64,000 nucleotides of DNA, taken from positions 1-64,000 of the forward strand of contig CAYPIE010000001.1 in assembly GCA_964410665.1 (NCBI GenBank). The letters are read 5' to 3'. This DNA is from CAYPIE01 sp964410665 (GTDB lineage Bacteria; Planctomycetota; Planctomycetia; Gemmatales; Gemmataceae). Made by a program: the position numbers and the translations under genes. The stretch's first letter is position 1. Each line of letters opens with the position of its first letter. Shown here piece after piece: positions 51,532-59,741 of this stretch. The notes beneath the pieces are model-generated. The model was not told where the DNA came from and ran no database searches. It saw only the letters and a program-made list of their open reading frames with translations.

Positions 51532-52842
51532 GTGAGCGCGTCCGACTCTACCCCCGAATCTGACCAAGAAACCAACGGCCACGGCTCGGAAGTCACCTGG
51601 TTCACTGTCAAGTCGTGGAGCCTTATCGCTGCGGCGGTTGGCTTCGGGCTGTTTCTGGCGGTGGGCTTGATCCGCTCTGCCGTGGGTAGCACGGGCGAGG
51701 CAGAACGCCGGCTCGACCAGTTTTACCTGTCTTACATGGTCGGCTTCCACTTCTGGTTGAGCATCCCGATCGGCTGCATGGTTCTGCTGCTCATTCAGTA
51801 TTTGTCGCTGGGCAAATGGGGCCTGCTGATGCGGCGGATCTTTGAAGCGGGGACCCGGACGCTACCTCTGATGATCGCCTTGTTCATCCCGCTGGTGGCC
51901 TTCCTGGGTATCGACAACTTCTCCCCGTACTGGTGGTCTGGGGACATCGGAGCGGTGGCCGAGAACGCCACGGCCAAGGAGGAGTTGACCGAAAAAGCGA
52001 ATGATTTTCTGAATGAAAGAATGTTTATGACCGTGGGCGTGGTGTTCTTCGTCATTTGGGGCGTGATCATCTACCTACTTAACCACTGGTCGCACAAGGC
52101 CGATGAACAGGAGGACGCTCCAGAACGCTTCTACCTGAAAGCCATGAGCGGTCCGAGCCTGATGCTTCATGCGGTTACCGTCACCATCGCGGCGACCATA
52201 TGGATCATGTCGCTTGAGCTGAGCTGGAACTCCACCATGTTCCCGGTCATTTACGGCGTCAACCAGTTGCTGACGGCATACGCCTTCAGCCTGGGTCTGC
52301 TTCTTACGATGGTCCGTAACCCTCAACTCGGCACCGACAATGATGGCAATAATCTGGCCAATCGGGTCAAGCCATTACACCAGATTGATATGGGCAGCTT
52401 CCTGCTGGCTTTCACCCTGTTCTGGACATATATCTCGTTCTCACAGTTTCTTTTGGTCTGGGTAGCCAACTTGCCCGAAGAGATCCCGTTTTACCTGAAG
52501 CGGATCCGCGGTGGCTGGGAGTATGTGGCAATTATTCTGGCGATATTCCACTTTGCCCTGCCGTTCATGCTGTTGTTGTTCCGTCATGTCAAATACAACC
52601 AGAAGGCGTTGCGGACGGTGGCCTGGGGCCTCGTCGCTATGTGTGCCTTTGATGTCGTCTGGTGGATTGAGCCGAGTGTCTCACACGAGGGGCAACCTCT
52701 ATACTGGCTTATGGATGTTGGGGCGATTGTTGGCATCGGCGGGTTGTGGTTGTGGTATTTCGTCGGTTGCCTTGAAAGTCGACCGTTACTTCCGACCTTC
52801 GAAAAACTGCGCCTGGACGAGGAGGATCATCATGACCATTGA
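51532..52842 (+). CDS. actF: Alternative complex III subunit F (NrfD-like)
   Basis: 436 residues from GTG 51532, four bases after actE. A second NrfD-type membrane protein with about ten helices; segments include SWSLIAAAVGFGLFLAVGLI, FHFWLSIPIGCMVLLLIQYL and SFLLAFTLFWTYISFSQFLL, and the stretch HQIDMGSFLLAFTLFWTYI. It pairs with ActC in the membrane core and supports quinol oxidation and probably ion translocation. Its last codons overlap the start of a 65-residue ORF by 11 bases. Confidence 0.93.
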   Translation: MSASDSTPESDQETNGHGSEVTWFTVKSWSLIAAAVGFGLFLAVGLIRSAVGSTGEAERRLDQFYLSYMVGFHFWLSIPIGCMVLLLIQYLSLGKWGLLMRRIFEAGTRTLPLMIALFIPLVAFLGIDNFSPYWWSGDIGAVAENATAKEELTEKANDFLNERMFMTVGVVFFVIWGVIIYLLNHWSHKADEQEDAPERFYLKAMSGPSLMLHAVTVTIAATIWIMSLELSWNSTMFPVIYGVNQLLTAYAFSLGLLLTMVRNPQLGTDNDGNNLANRVKPLHQIDMGSFLLAFTLFWTYISFSQFLLVWVANLPEEIPFYLKRIRGGWEYVAIILAIFHFALPFMLLLFRHVKYNQKALRTVAWGLVAMCAFDVVWWIEPSVSHEGQPLYWLMDVGAIVGIGGLWLWYFVGCLESRPLLPTFEKLRLDEEDHHDH

Positions 52843-53029
52843 TCTGGCCTCGGATCAGTTTCCACCTGCCACCACCCGTGTTCTCAACAACCCCGGCCGC
52901 TGGTGGTTACATCGATTCGCGTACCTACGCCAAACCAGCATGTTCCTAAGCTTCGGACTATATTCGCAGTTTCTTGGCCAACTCACCGACCATTTGGAGT
53001 CGAGGCAGGCTAGGAGGATCATCACATGA
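52832..53029 (+). CDS. Unrecognised 65-residue protein in complex III operon
   Basis: ATG 52832 follows GGAGGATCATC, overlaps the actF stop by 11 bases, and the stop overlaps the next ATG as ATGA, so it is wedged exactly between two real genes. The product is basic and amphipathic: MTIDLASDQFPPATTRVLNN, then PGRWWLHRFAYLRQTSMFL, then FGLYSQFLGQLTDHLE. The middle may form one short membrane or surface helix, but it is not strongly hydrophobic. No cofactor motif. It could be a small extra subunit or assembly factor of complex III, or a translation-coupling ORF. I cannot match it to a described act gene. Confidence 0.6.
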   Translation: MTIDLASDQFPPATTRVLNNPGRWWLHRFAYLRQTSMFLSFGLYSQFLGQLTDHLESRQARRIIT

Positions 53030-53700
53030 GCAACGAAATCGATCCCAACAAGCCGCTCTCCAGGCCTGATGACCACGACCGGACGGCCTCGGCCAAGATC
53101 GAGAATGCAGTAGCTGCCGGTCACGAGGATGACCAGATCCAGGTGTTACCGTTTATCCTGGCGGGTGGGCTCATTGTCGGGATGGTGGCTGTCGCCTACG
53201 TGCTGGTCACTGTGGTGTTCGACGTTGCCGTGCTGCCTAGCTTCGAAGGCAAGCCGGACGTTAACCCACTAACTGCCGAGGCCAACGAGGCCCCGATCGA
53301 CCAACGCCTCGAGCGGCTGGGTCGTGACACCGAGGATCAGCAGCCCCGCCTTGAGGGATTGGAGGTTTTCGATCGACCCAAAGAGGGAGAGCCAGACCCC
53401 GTCGGGACCGTGTTTTCTGGCATACCGGTGAAACCGAAAGACAACGGCGATTTTTATGTGAGTGAGAACCTTCACCCCGAAGACCTCCGTCCTGATCGTG
53501 TCGGGCAGTTGAAGATTGCGAAATGGGTGAACAAGGACAAAGGCATCGCATCGATTCCCTTGTCGGCCGCCATCGACACCATCCTGCAAAAGGGTCTTCT
53601 CAAGACCCAGAAACAAACCTTTAATCCTGAGGCCATGCCGTCGGTCGACCGACCATCGACTTCGAACGCAGGGCGTGGCTCGGAGGAAGGAATTCGCTAA
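53026..53700 (+). CDS. One-TM protein between complex III and Sco
   Basis: 224 residues from ATG 53026 with AGGAGG eight bases upstream. A charged N-terminus (about 40 residues) leads to one membrane helix (LPFILAGGLIVGMVAVAYVLV) and a soluble domain of about 155 residues with GTVFSGIPVKPKDNGDFYV, ENLHPEDLRPDRVGQLKIA and KGIASIPLSAAIDTILQKG. No haem, copper or FeS motif. The IASIPLxxAID motif recurs in planctomycete respiratory loci as far as I recall, so an assembly or structural role is likely. ATGA-coupled upstream; the sco gene follows after three bases. Confidence 0.65.
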   Translation: MSNEIDPNKPLSRPDDHDRTASAKIENAVAAGHEDDQIQVLPFILAGGLIVGMVAVAYVLVTVVFDVAVLPSFEGKPDVNPLTAEANEAPIDQRLERLGRDTEDQQPRLEGLEVFDRPKEGEPDPVGTVFSGIPVKPKDNGDFYVSENLHPEDLRPDRVGQLKIAKWVNKDKGIASIPLSAAIDTILQKGLLKTQKQTFNPEAMPSVDRPSTSNAGRGSEEGIR

Positions 53701-53703
53701 GCC

Positions 53704-54576
53704 ATGATGCGATCCAGCTACCCGCTTAAAACACTGGCAGCTCTGTTGTGCTGCCTTGGGGCAACCTGCATCGCCCAGGCACAAAACTACGGTATGTACC
53801 AGAAGGAAGGTCGGATCGACCCGAAAGCTCTCGGTGCCGAGATCGCTATTGAGCAACGGGTGGGTGTCCCGGTCGACCTTGACTTAACCTTCCGTGACGA
53901 GCAAGGCCACGCCATCACGCTGCACGACTGTGTCGCTAACAAACCGACCGTTTTGGTCATGGCGTATTACCGTTGCCCTCAGCTGTGTAACGTGGTCCTC
54001 ACTGACTTGGTAACATCTCTGAGGCAGATGGACCGTTTCGACGTCGGTCAAGAATTCCAGGTGGTCACGGTTAGCATCGACCCAAAGGAAACGCACTTGC
54101 TGGCGCGAGACAAGAAGCAGTCCTATGTCAACGAGTATGGGCGTTCCGGGGCGGCTGCAGGCTGGCACTTCCTGACCGGCAGCAAGGAAACTATTGACAC
54201 CCTGTGCCAGCAGGTAGGCTTCAAGTATGTCTACGACAAGGGAAACAAACAATATTACCATTCTGCGGGGATCGTGCTTCTGACCCCGGAGGGCAAGGTG
54301 TCACGCTACCTGCTTGGCCTCAACTACAAGCCGAACGACCTTCGGCTGGGGTTGGTAGATGCCTCGGAGGGCGAGATCGGTTCAGTGGTCGATGCTATCC
54401 TGTTGCGTTGCTATCACTACGATCCAAAGTCAGGGACTTACAAGCCGGTCATGAACGTCCTAAGCGTTGCCGGTGCGATTACCGTTGCCGTTCTCGCCGT
54501 TGTTTTGTGGCGAGCCTGGCGTGCGGCACGGCGTGAAGCACTCACGGCGGCTTCTGCCGGGGACATGGCTTCGTAA
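53704..54576 (+). CDS. Sco1/SenC/PrrC copper chaperone
   Basis: 290 residues (ATG 53704 or 53707). Signal peptide (TLAALLCCLGATCIAQA), then a thioredoxin fold with the copper motif YYRCPQLCNVVLTDL (CxxxC) and the conserved His in QYYHSAGIVLL. A C-terminal membrane helix (VLSVAGAITVAVLAVVLWRAW) anchors it on the outer face. Sco proteins deliver copper to the CuA site of oxidase subunit II; the ctaC gene follows directly. A second, smaller Sco-like gene lies at 61899. Confidence 0.92.
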   Translation: MMRSSYPLKTLAALLCCLGATCIAQAQNYGMYQKEGRIDPKALGAEIAIEQRVGVPVDLDLTFRDEQGHAITLHDCVANKPTVLVMAYYRCPQLCNVVLTDLVTSLRQMDRFDVGQEFQVVTVSIDPKETHLLARDKKQSYVNEYGRSGAAAGWHFLTGSKETIDTLCQQVGFKYVYDKGNKQYYHSAGIVLLTPEGKVSRYLLGLNYKPNDLRLGLVDASEGEIGSVVDAILLRCYHYDPKSGTYKPVMNVLSVAGAITVAVLAVVLWRAWRAARREALTAASAGDMAS

Positions 54577-54639
54577 GTGGCGGTCGCTATGTTTGAGGCA
54601 TTCGATAGGATCTTGATCGGTTAGTCTGGGGAGACGTTC

Positions 54640-55659
54640 ATGTACGTCGATCAGTTTTTAGAATACCTGCAGCGGACGTTGACGCCGGAGTCGGCTTCAA
54701 CCTTCGCCGTTGACTTTGATCTACTGTTTTATTTCATCGTCACGGTCACCGCCCTGGCGACCCTGCTGGTGCTCACCCTGTTGATTTACTTCACCAGCAC
54801 TTATCGTCGCCGCAGTGACAACGAGACGACTCCACGCATTCTCGGGTCGCACCGACTGGAACTGTTCTGGACGCTGACACCGCTAGTAACCTTCCTATTC
54901 ATGTTTGCCTGGGGGGTGAAGGTGTTTAACAACGCAATGACCATCCCGAAGGACGCTCCTGAGATTTTCGTAGTTGGCAAGAAGTGGATGTGGAAGATCC
55001 AGTATCCCGGTGGACAGCGTGACATCAACAAACTGCACCTGCTGGTCGACCAACCGGTTAAGATCACCGTCATCTCTGAAGATGTGATCCACGACCTCGG
55101 CGTGCCGGCGTTCCGCCAGAAGATCGACGCAGTACCTGGAAAATATGTGAGCACCTGGTACCACCCAACTAAACCTGGGACCTTCCACCTGTTTTGCGAC
55201 CAATATTGTGGCCAGGGTCACTCTAATATGGTTGGCCAAGTAATCGTCATGGAGAAGGACGAGTACGAACAATGGCTGAGTGGTCAGGCCGAGGGTTCGC
55301 TGGGTCTTGAAGGGCGGAAGCTTTTCCTGAAGCTGCAATGCTTGAGCTGCCACAGCTCGAACTATCAAGCAAAGGCCCCGGTTCTTGAGGGTATTTGGGG
55401 ACAACGCGTTCCGCTGCAAGGTGGTGGCAGCGCAGTCGTGGACGCGAACTATGTCCGCGAGTCGATTCTCAAGCCCACGGCAAAGATCCACGAGGGCTGG
55501 AAGCCGATCATGCCCAGTTTCAAAGGGCAGGTGAGTGAAGAAGAACTAATTCAGCTGATTGCTTACATTCGTTCGCTGAAGAAGGGACAAACCCCGGTAC
55601 GGACGGAACATTTCCCCGCCCCCGTGGGTGCCCCGGTCGCGCCTTCGGAAGGAGAGTGA
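54640..55659 (+). CDS. ctaC: caa3 oxidase subunit II with fused cytochrome c
   Basis: 339 residues from ATG 54640, preceded by GGGGAGA. Two membrane helices (YFIVTVTALATLLVLTLLIY; LFWTLTPLVTFLFMFAWGV), then a cupredoxin domain with the CuA ligands: His in DVIHDLGVPAF and CDQYCGQGHSNM. A C-terminal cytochrome c domain follows with CLSCHSSN and a distal Met in PIMPSFKG. This fusion defines the caa3 type. It accepts electrons from complex III and feeds subunit I. Confidence 0.95.
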   Translation: MYVDQFLEYLQRTLTPESASTFAVDFDLLFYFIVTVTALATLLVLTLLIYFTSTYRRRSDNETTPRILGSHRLELFWTLTPLVTFLFMFAWGVKVFNNAMTIPKDAPEIFVVGKKWMWKIQYPGGQRDINKLHLLVDQPVKITVISEDVIHDLGVPAFRQKIDAVPGKYVSTWYHPTKPGTFHLFCDQYCGQGHSNMVGQVIVMEKDEYEQWLSGQAEGSLGLEGRKLFLKLQCLSCHSSNYQAKAPVLEGIWGQRVPLQGGGSAVVDANYVRESILKPTAKIHEGWKPIMPSFKGQVSEEELIQLIAYIRSLKKGQTPVRTEHFPAPVGAPVAPSEGE

Positions 55660-55667
55660 GAAAACCC

Positions 55668-57407
55668 ATGGCCACGGTTTATGAGCCGCTGTCTCCGCAG
55701 CGTGAGATGAACGCCACCGAGGAGGTGGCCAACCTAAACGGCTATGTGCCGCAAACCAAGGCACCGCCGCCGAACGCGTACGCCGAGCCGAACTACCTAA
55801 CGGACGGGTTCAGCTGGACCTCTTGGCTGTTCACCGTTGACCACAAGCGGATCGGCATCCTGTACCTGATCACCACCGGGATCGCCTTTTTCCTGGGTGC
55901 AGTCGCGGCGGCTCTGGTGCGCACCAACCTGATCGTGCCTGGTGGCGCCTTGTTCGGCGAGGACACTTACAACAAGGTGTTTAGCGCCCACGGGATCATT
56001 ATGACCTTCCTGGTCTTGGTCCCGATCGTCCCTGGTGTCTTTGGCAACTTCTTCATCCCGATCATGATCGGGGCCAAGGATATGGCCTTTCCGCGGCTGA
56101 ACCTGGCCAGCTGGTACTTATACATGATCGGCTTCGGCCTCATCATGTGGGGTATCTTCTCCGGCGGCGTCGACACCGGATGGACATTGTACCCACCGTA
56201 CTCAACCGAGTCGGCCTCCAACGTGATGGCGATTGGGCTTGGCATCTTCGTGTCTGGCTTCTCATCGATCGCGACCGCGCTGAATGTGATGGTGACGACG
56301 CACAAGATGCGAGCGCCGGGGATGACTTGGTATCGCCTACCGTTATTTGTCTGGTCGATGTACGCCACTAGCCTGATCATGCTGCTGGCGACGCCGGTAC
56401 TGGGCGTCACAGTGATTCTGCTGGCGATTGAGCGCCTGGCGGGCGTGGGCATCTTCAACCCGAACCTGGGCGGCGACCCAATCCTTTTCCAACATATGTT
56501 CTGGTTTTATTCCCATCCAGCAGTATATATTATGATCCTACCGGGGATGGGCGTGATCAGCGAAGTTCTCACTTGCTTTGCCCGCAAGAATATCTTCGGT
56601 TACAAGGCGGTGGCATATTCGAGCCTGGGCATCGCCGTGGTTGGTTTCTTCGTATGGGGCCACCACATGTTTGTGTCCAGCCAGGGTTACTTCCTGGGGA
56701 TGATCTTCTCATTTTTGACCATGTTGGTGGCGGTGCCGTCGGCGATCAAGGTGTTTAACTGGACTGCGACTCTCTACCGAGGATCAATTTCGTTAAAGGC
56801 GCCGATGTTGTTCGCACTGGGCTTCATCGCGTTGTTCACCGTCGGTGGGGTGACCGGGCTGTACCTGGGTGTGTTGGGTACTGACATCCATCTGCACGAC
56901 ACTTACTTCGTGGTGGCCCACTTCCACTTTACCATGGTGGGCGGTATGCTCCTGGCCTTCTTGGCCGGCCTGCATTACTGGTGGCCGAAGATGACCGGGA
57001 AGATGTACTCCGATTGGTGGAGCCGGATCGCTGCGGTGGTGATCTGTATCGGCTTCTTCCTGACCTTTTTGCCGCAGTTCGTCATGGGGACGCACGGTTT
57101 GCCCCGCCGTTACCCGAACTATCCAGAAGAGTTCCAGATCCTGCACGTGATGTCCACGGCTGGGTCGTCCATCCTTGGTGTTGGCTACGCCATGCCAGTG
57201 TTCTATCTGCTGCACTCGCTGTTCTTCGGCCGGTCGGCAGGCCCCAACCCGTGGCGGGCAACGGGCCTGGAGTGGCAGATCCCCTCGCCGCCAGAGAAGC
57301 ATAACTTTGACCACACCCCGGTGGTTACTGAAGGCCCTTACGAGTATGCCATGAGTCCAGGGAGCGTGGTGGATCCCGTGAGAGGAGAACGAACCAATGT
57401 CCACTGA
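55668..57407 (+). CDS. ctaD: Cytochrome c oxidase subunit I (A2-type)
   Basis: 579 residues from ATG 55668; a GTG at 55656 overlaps the ctaC stop. Twelve helices are expected. Haem and copper sites: FSAHGIIMTFLVLVP, the CuB His and its linked Tyr in FYSHPAVYIMILPG, the His pair in WGHHMFVS, and HDTYFVVAHFHFTMVGG. The motif YSHPAV, in place of the GHPEV glutamate, marks the A2 family known from Rhodothermus caa3. It reduces oxygen and pumps protons. Its end overlaps ctaE by 11 bases. Confidence 0.96.
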   Translation: MATVYEPLSPQREMNATEEVANLNGYVPQTKAPPPNAYAEPNYLTDGFSWTSWLFTVDHKRIGILYLITTGIAFFLGAVAAALVRTNLIVPGGALFGEDTYNKVFSAHGIIMTFLVLVPIVPGVFGNFFIPIMIGAKDMAFPRLNLASWYLYMIGFGLIMWGIFSGGVDTGWTLYPPYSTESASNVMAIGLGIFVSGFSSIATALNVMVTTHKMRAPGMTWYRLPLFVWSMYATSLIMLLATPVLGVTVILLAIERLAGVGIFNPNLGGDPILFQHMFWFYSHPAVYIMILPGMGVISEVLTCFARKNIFGYKAVAYSSLGIAVVGFFVWGHHMFVSSQGYFLGMIFSFLTMLVAVPSAIKVFNWTATLYRGSISLKAPMLFALGFIALFTVGGVTGLYLGVLGTDIHLHDTYFVVAHFHFTMVGGMLLAFLAGLHYWWPKMTGKMYSDWWSRIAAVVICIGFFLTFLPQFVMGTHGLPRRYPNYPEEFQILHVMSTAGSSILGVGYAMPVFYLLHSLFFGRSAGPNPWRATGLEWQIPSPPEKHNFDHTPVVTEGPYEYAMSPGSVVDPVRGERTNVH

Positions 57408-58122
57408 GACAGCGGTCCAGGCCCCAGACGAGGTTCACTCCTCGGTGCTGGGGCACCACTTCGATGACCTTGAACAACAGCGCAGCGCCTGTCGACTGGG
57501 CATGTGGTTTTTCCTGGTCACCGAGATTCTGTTCTTCGGTGGAGTGTTCATGGCCTACACGGCCTATCGCCTGTGGTATGGGGCTGCCTTCGAGGCAGGA
57601 AGTTCGAAACTCAATGTGCTCATTGCCGGCATTAACTCGGGATTGCTTCTGACCAGCAGCCTGACAATCACCATGGCCATCGCTGCGGCCCGCAAGGGTC
57701 TGCAAAAACGCTTGGTCTTCATGTTAGGGATGACATGTTTTCTAGGTATCTTGTTTCTTGGATTCAAGTCGATAGAGTACTATAACGACTTCAAAGAGAA
57801 CTTGATTCCTTGGGCCAACTTTGATGGCAATCATTTCTTAGAGCAAGGAGTGGGGATTCCCCAGGTCAAGCTATTTTTCATGTTCTACTACTCGATGACC
57901 GGCATCCATGTGATCCACTTGATTGTTGGCATTGGGTTAGTGGGTTGGCTGTGGTGGGAGGCTTTGCAGGGACAGATTTACCCGGATCGCTACGTCAAAG
58001 TGGAAGTGATCAGCCTATATTGGCACTTTGTTGACTTTGCCTGGCTGTTCTTGATGCCGCTACTCTACCTCGCAGGGCCACACTCGCTGGAACATGTGCA
58101 CTTGTTTGCGGAGACCTACTGA
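57397..58122 (+). CDS. ctaE: Cytochrome c oxidase subunit III
   Basis: 241 residues; start ATG 57397 lies inside the ctaD end with GAGAGG upstream. Hydrophobic helices: MWFFLVTEILFFGGVFMAY, GLLLTSSLTITMAIAAA, VFMLGMTCFLGILFLGFKS and others. The conserved phrases TGIHVIHLIVGIG and YWHFVDFAWLFLMPLLYL identify subunit III. It stabilises subunit I and may supply oxygen access. One base is shared with the next gene. Confidence 0.94.
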   Translation: MSTETAVQAPDEVHSSVLGHHFDDLEQQRSACRLGMWFFLVTEILFFGGVFMAYTAYRLWYGAAFEAGSSKLNVLIAGINSGLLLTSSLTITMAIAAARKGLQKRLVFMLGMTCFLGILFLGFKSIEYYNDFKENLIPWANFDGNHFLEQGVGIPQVKLFFMFYYSMTGIHVIHLIVGIGLVGWLWWEALQGQIYPDRYVKVEVISLYWHFVDFAWLFLMPLLYLAGPHSLEHVHLFAETY

Positions 58123-58436
58123 TGGCGAATCCATCTTCGACGACCGCCAAGGGCCACACCGGCGAATTAACCCAGCTGGGACTGTTTTTGGTTCTGCTTG
58201 CTCTAACGGCAACCACGATCTCGGTTTCGTTCTTCGAGTTGGGGCCGTGGAACCTGGTGATCAACCTGGCGATTGCACTCACCCAAGCCACGATTCTGGG
58301 ACTGTTTTTTATGGACCTGCGGCACGGCGACCGGCTGACCTGGCTGGTTGTTGCAGCTGCGTTTTTCTGGGTTGCGATTTTGTTTGGCCTCACACTGACC
58401 GACTATGTGACCCGGCAATTCGGTGGGGTGCTGTAA
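58122..58436 (+). CDS. ctaF: Cytochrome c oxidase subunit IV
   Basis: 104 residues with three membrane helices (LFLVLLALTATTISVSFFEL; VINLAIALTQATILGLFFM; LVVAAAFFWVAILFGLTL). Small size, TQATILGLFFMDLRHG and position after subunit III fit the prokaryotic subunit IV family, which helps assemble the oxidase. It closes the first respiratory unit before a strong hairpin. Confidence 0.88.
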   Translation: MANPSSTTAKGHTGELTQLGLFLVLLALTATTISVSFFELGPWNLVINLAIALTQATILGLFFMDLRHGDRLTWLVVAAAFFWVAILFGLTLTDYVTRQFGGVL

Positions 58437-58452
58437 ATACGATTCAGATGTG

Positions 58453-58482
58453 GGTGGACGGTGCGTACAATAACCGTCCACC
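58453..58482 (+). terminator. Strong hairpin after ctaF
   Basis: Perfect 10-bp inverted repeat: GGTGGACGGT (58453-58462) and ACCGTCCACC (58473-58482), 10-nt loop. It begins 16 bases after the ctaF stop and ends 48 before the next ATG. No T-run follows, so termination may be partial. Probably separates the act-cta operon from the dihaem/haem-synthesis unit. Confidence 0.65.
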
Positions 58483-58530
58483 GATGTCCGACTCCGTGTC
58501 TCCGCCATCTTCGATATACTACTTACCCTG

Positions 58531-59736
58531 ATGAAGCACCACTGCTACCGAGTCCTGCTCTGCCTTATGCTCCTTACTTCCGTGCTGGGCTGCGTAAGCG
58601 ACCAAGAGGGGTATCCACGGGAATTGACCTACCCTCCTCGGGACACGCCTCTAGTTTTGCAGACTCCCCGTCAAGCCCCAACGGCTCCCTATGCTCCTGG
58701 GCAACTTGATCAAGAGTTGGCGCGACTCCCCGAACAGGGGGGGCATACCCTCGATCCAAAGCAGTTATCGACGGTTGAGCTTTCTAAGGTCAGCCAACTC
58801 CTCACCGCCAGTTTCGGTACGCCCGCTGAGCCGCTCGTGACAGGTACGAAGGCCATCGATCAACTCGCAGAGATACTCGAGCTTGATGCTGTGACCTTAG
58901 AGCGGGGATCGACATTATATCGCCGGTCCTGTCTGCACTGTCACGGCATTGTTGGCAATGGCCGAGGCCCCACCGGTCCGTGGATTAAACCTCATCCGCG
59001 TGATTTCCGTCGCGGTGTCTTTAAGTTTGTCTCGACGCCACCCAATCAAGGTGATCGCCCGTGTCGAGCCGATTTACTTCGGACTCTCGAACAAGGACTG
59101 CCAGGGAGCTCGATGCCTGCATTCGGCCGCCTCGATAAGGCATCGCTACAAGCCTTGGTGAGTTACACCATTCATCTGAGTCTTCGTGGCGAAGTGGAAT
59201 TCTATTTGCTTCGAATGCTGTTGACCGAAGATGCCGAAGTGATCACCCAGCCGTTGGACGTGGTCGCACAAAACCAGCTACAGACCATCCTCATGGAGTG
59301 GAAATCGGCCAATGAGTTACGCCTCGAACCGAACGGAGGACGACCCGAGGTCGATAATAGCACTCCCAGCGCGGAAGACTTGACGTCGATCCGCCGAGGT
59401 CATGAATTGTTTATCAATCCGCAAGGAGCCGGTTGTATTGCGTGTCATGTGGACTACGGCCGAAACGCTGACTATCGCTACGATGTTTGGGGACTCATCA
59501 CCAAGCCAAGGGATTTGACGGAGCCTGTCTATCGCGGGGGCAATCGACCACAAGATATTTATTGGCGATTGCGACATGGCATTGGCCCGTCAGGTATGCC
59601 GGCCTTTACGCACTTACAAGAGGAGCAGATTTGGGATCTCGTCCGCTTGGTTCGGGCTCTACCCTATCCTGCCCGGTTACCGGAAGATGTGCGCGCTGAG
59701 GTCTATCCATCTATTGCTGCAAGTTCGGGAGAGTGA
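58531..59736 (+). CDS. Dihaem cytochrome c lipoprotein
   Basis: 401 residues. Lipoprotein signal ends in LTSVLGCVSD. Two cytochrome c domains: the first with CLHCHGIVGNGRG and a distal Met in GSSMPAFGRL, the second with CIACHVDYGRN and GPSGMPAFTHL. The first domain resembles the ActE monohaem in its CHGxxGNGRG motif. It lies beside haem A synthesis and complex III-oxidase genes, so it may shuttle electrons between complex III and the caa3 oxidase; this is inferred. Its stop is followed within a few bases by ctaA. Confidence 0.85.
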   Translation: MKHHCYRVLLCLMLLTSVLGCVSDQEGYPRELTYPPRDTPLVLQTPRQAPTAPYAPGQLDQELARLPEQGGHTLDPKQLSTVELSKVSQLLTASFGTPAEPLVTGTKAIDQLAEILELDAVTLERGSTLYRRSCLHCHGIVGNGRGPTGPWIKPHPRDFRRGVFKFVSTPPNQGDRPCRADLLRTLEQGLPGSSMPAFGRLDKASLQALVSYTIHLSLRGEVEFYLLRMLLTEDAEVITQPLDVVAQNQLQTILMEWKSANELRLEPNGGRPEVDNSTPSAEDLTSIRRGHELFINPQGAGCIACHVDYGRNADYRYDVWGLITKPRDLTEPVYRGGNRPQDIYWRLRHGIGPSGMPAFTHLQEEQIWDLVRLVRALPYPARLPEDVRAEVYPSIAASSGE

Positions 59737-59741
59737 GACCG

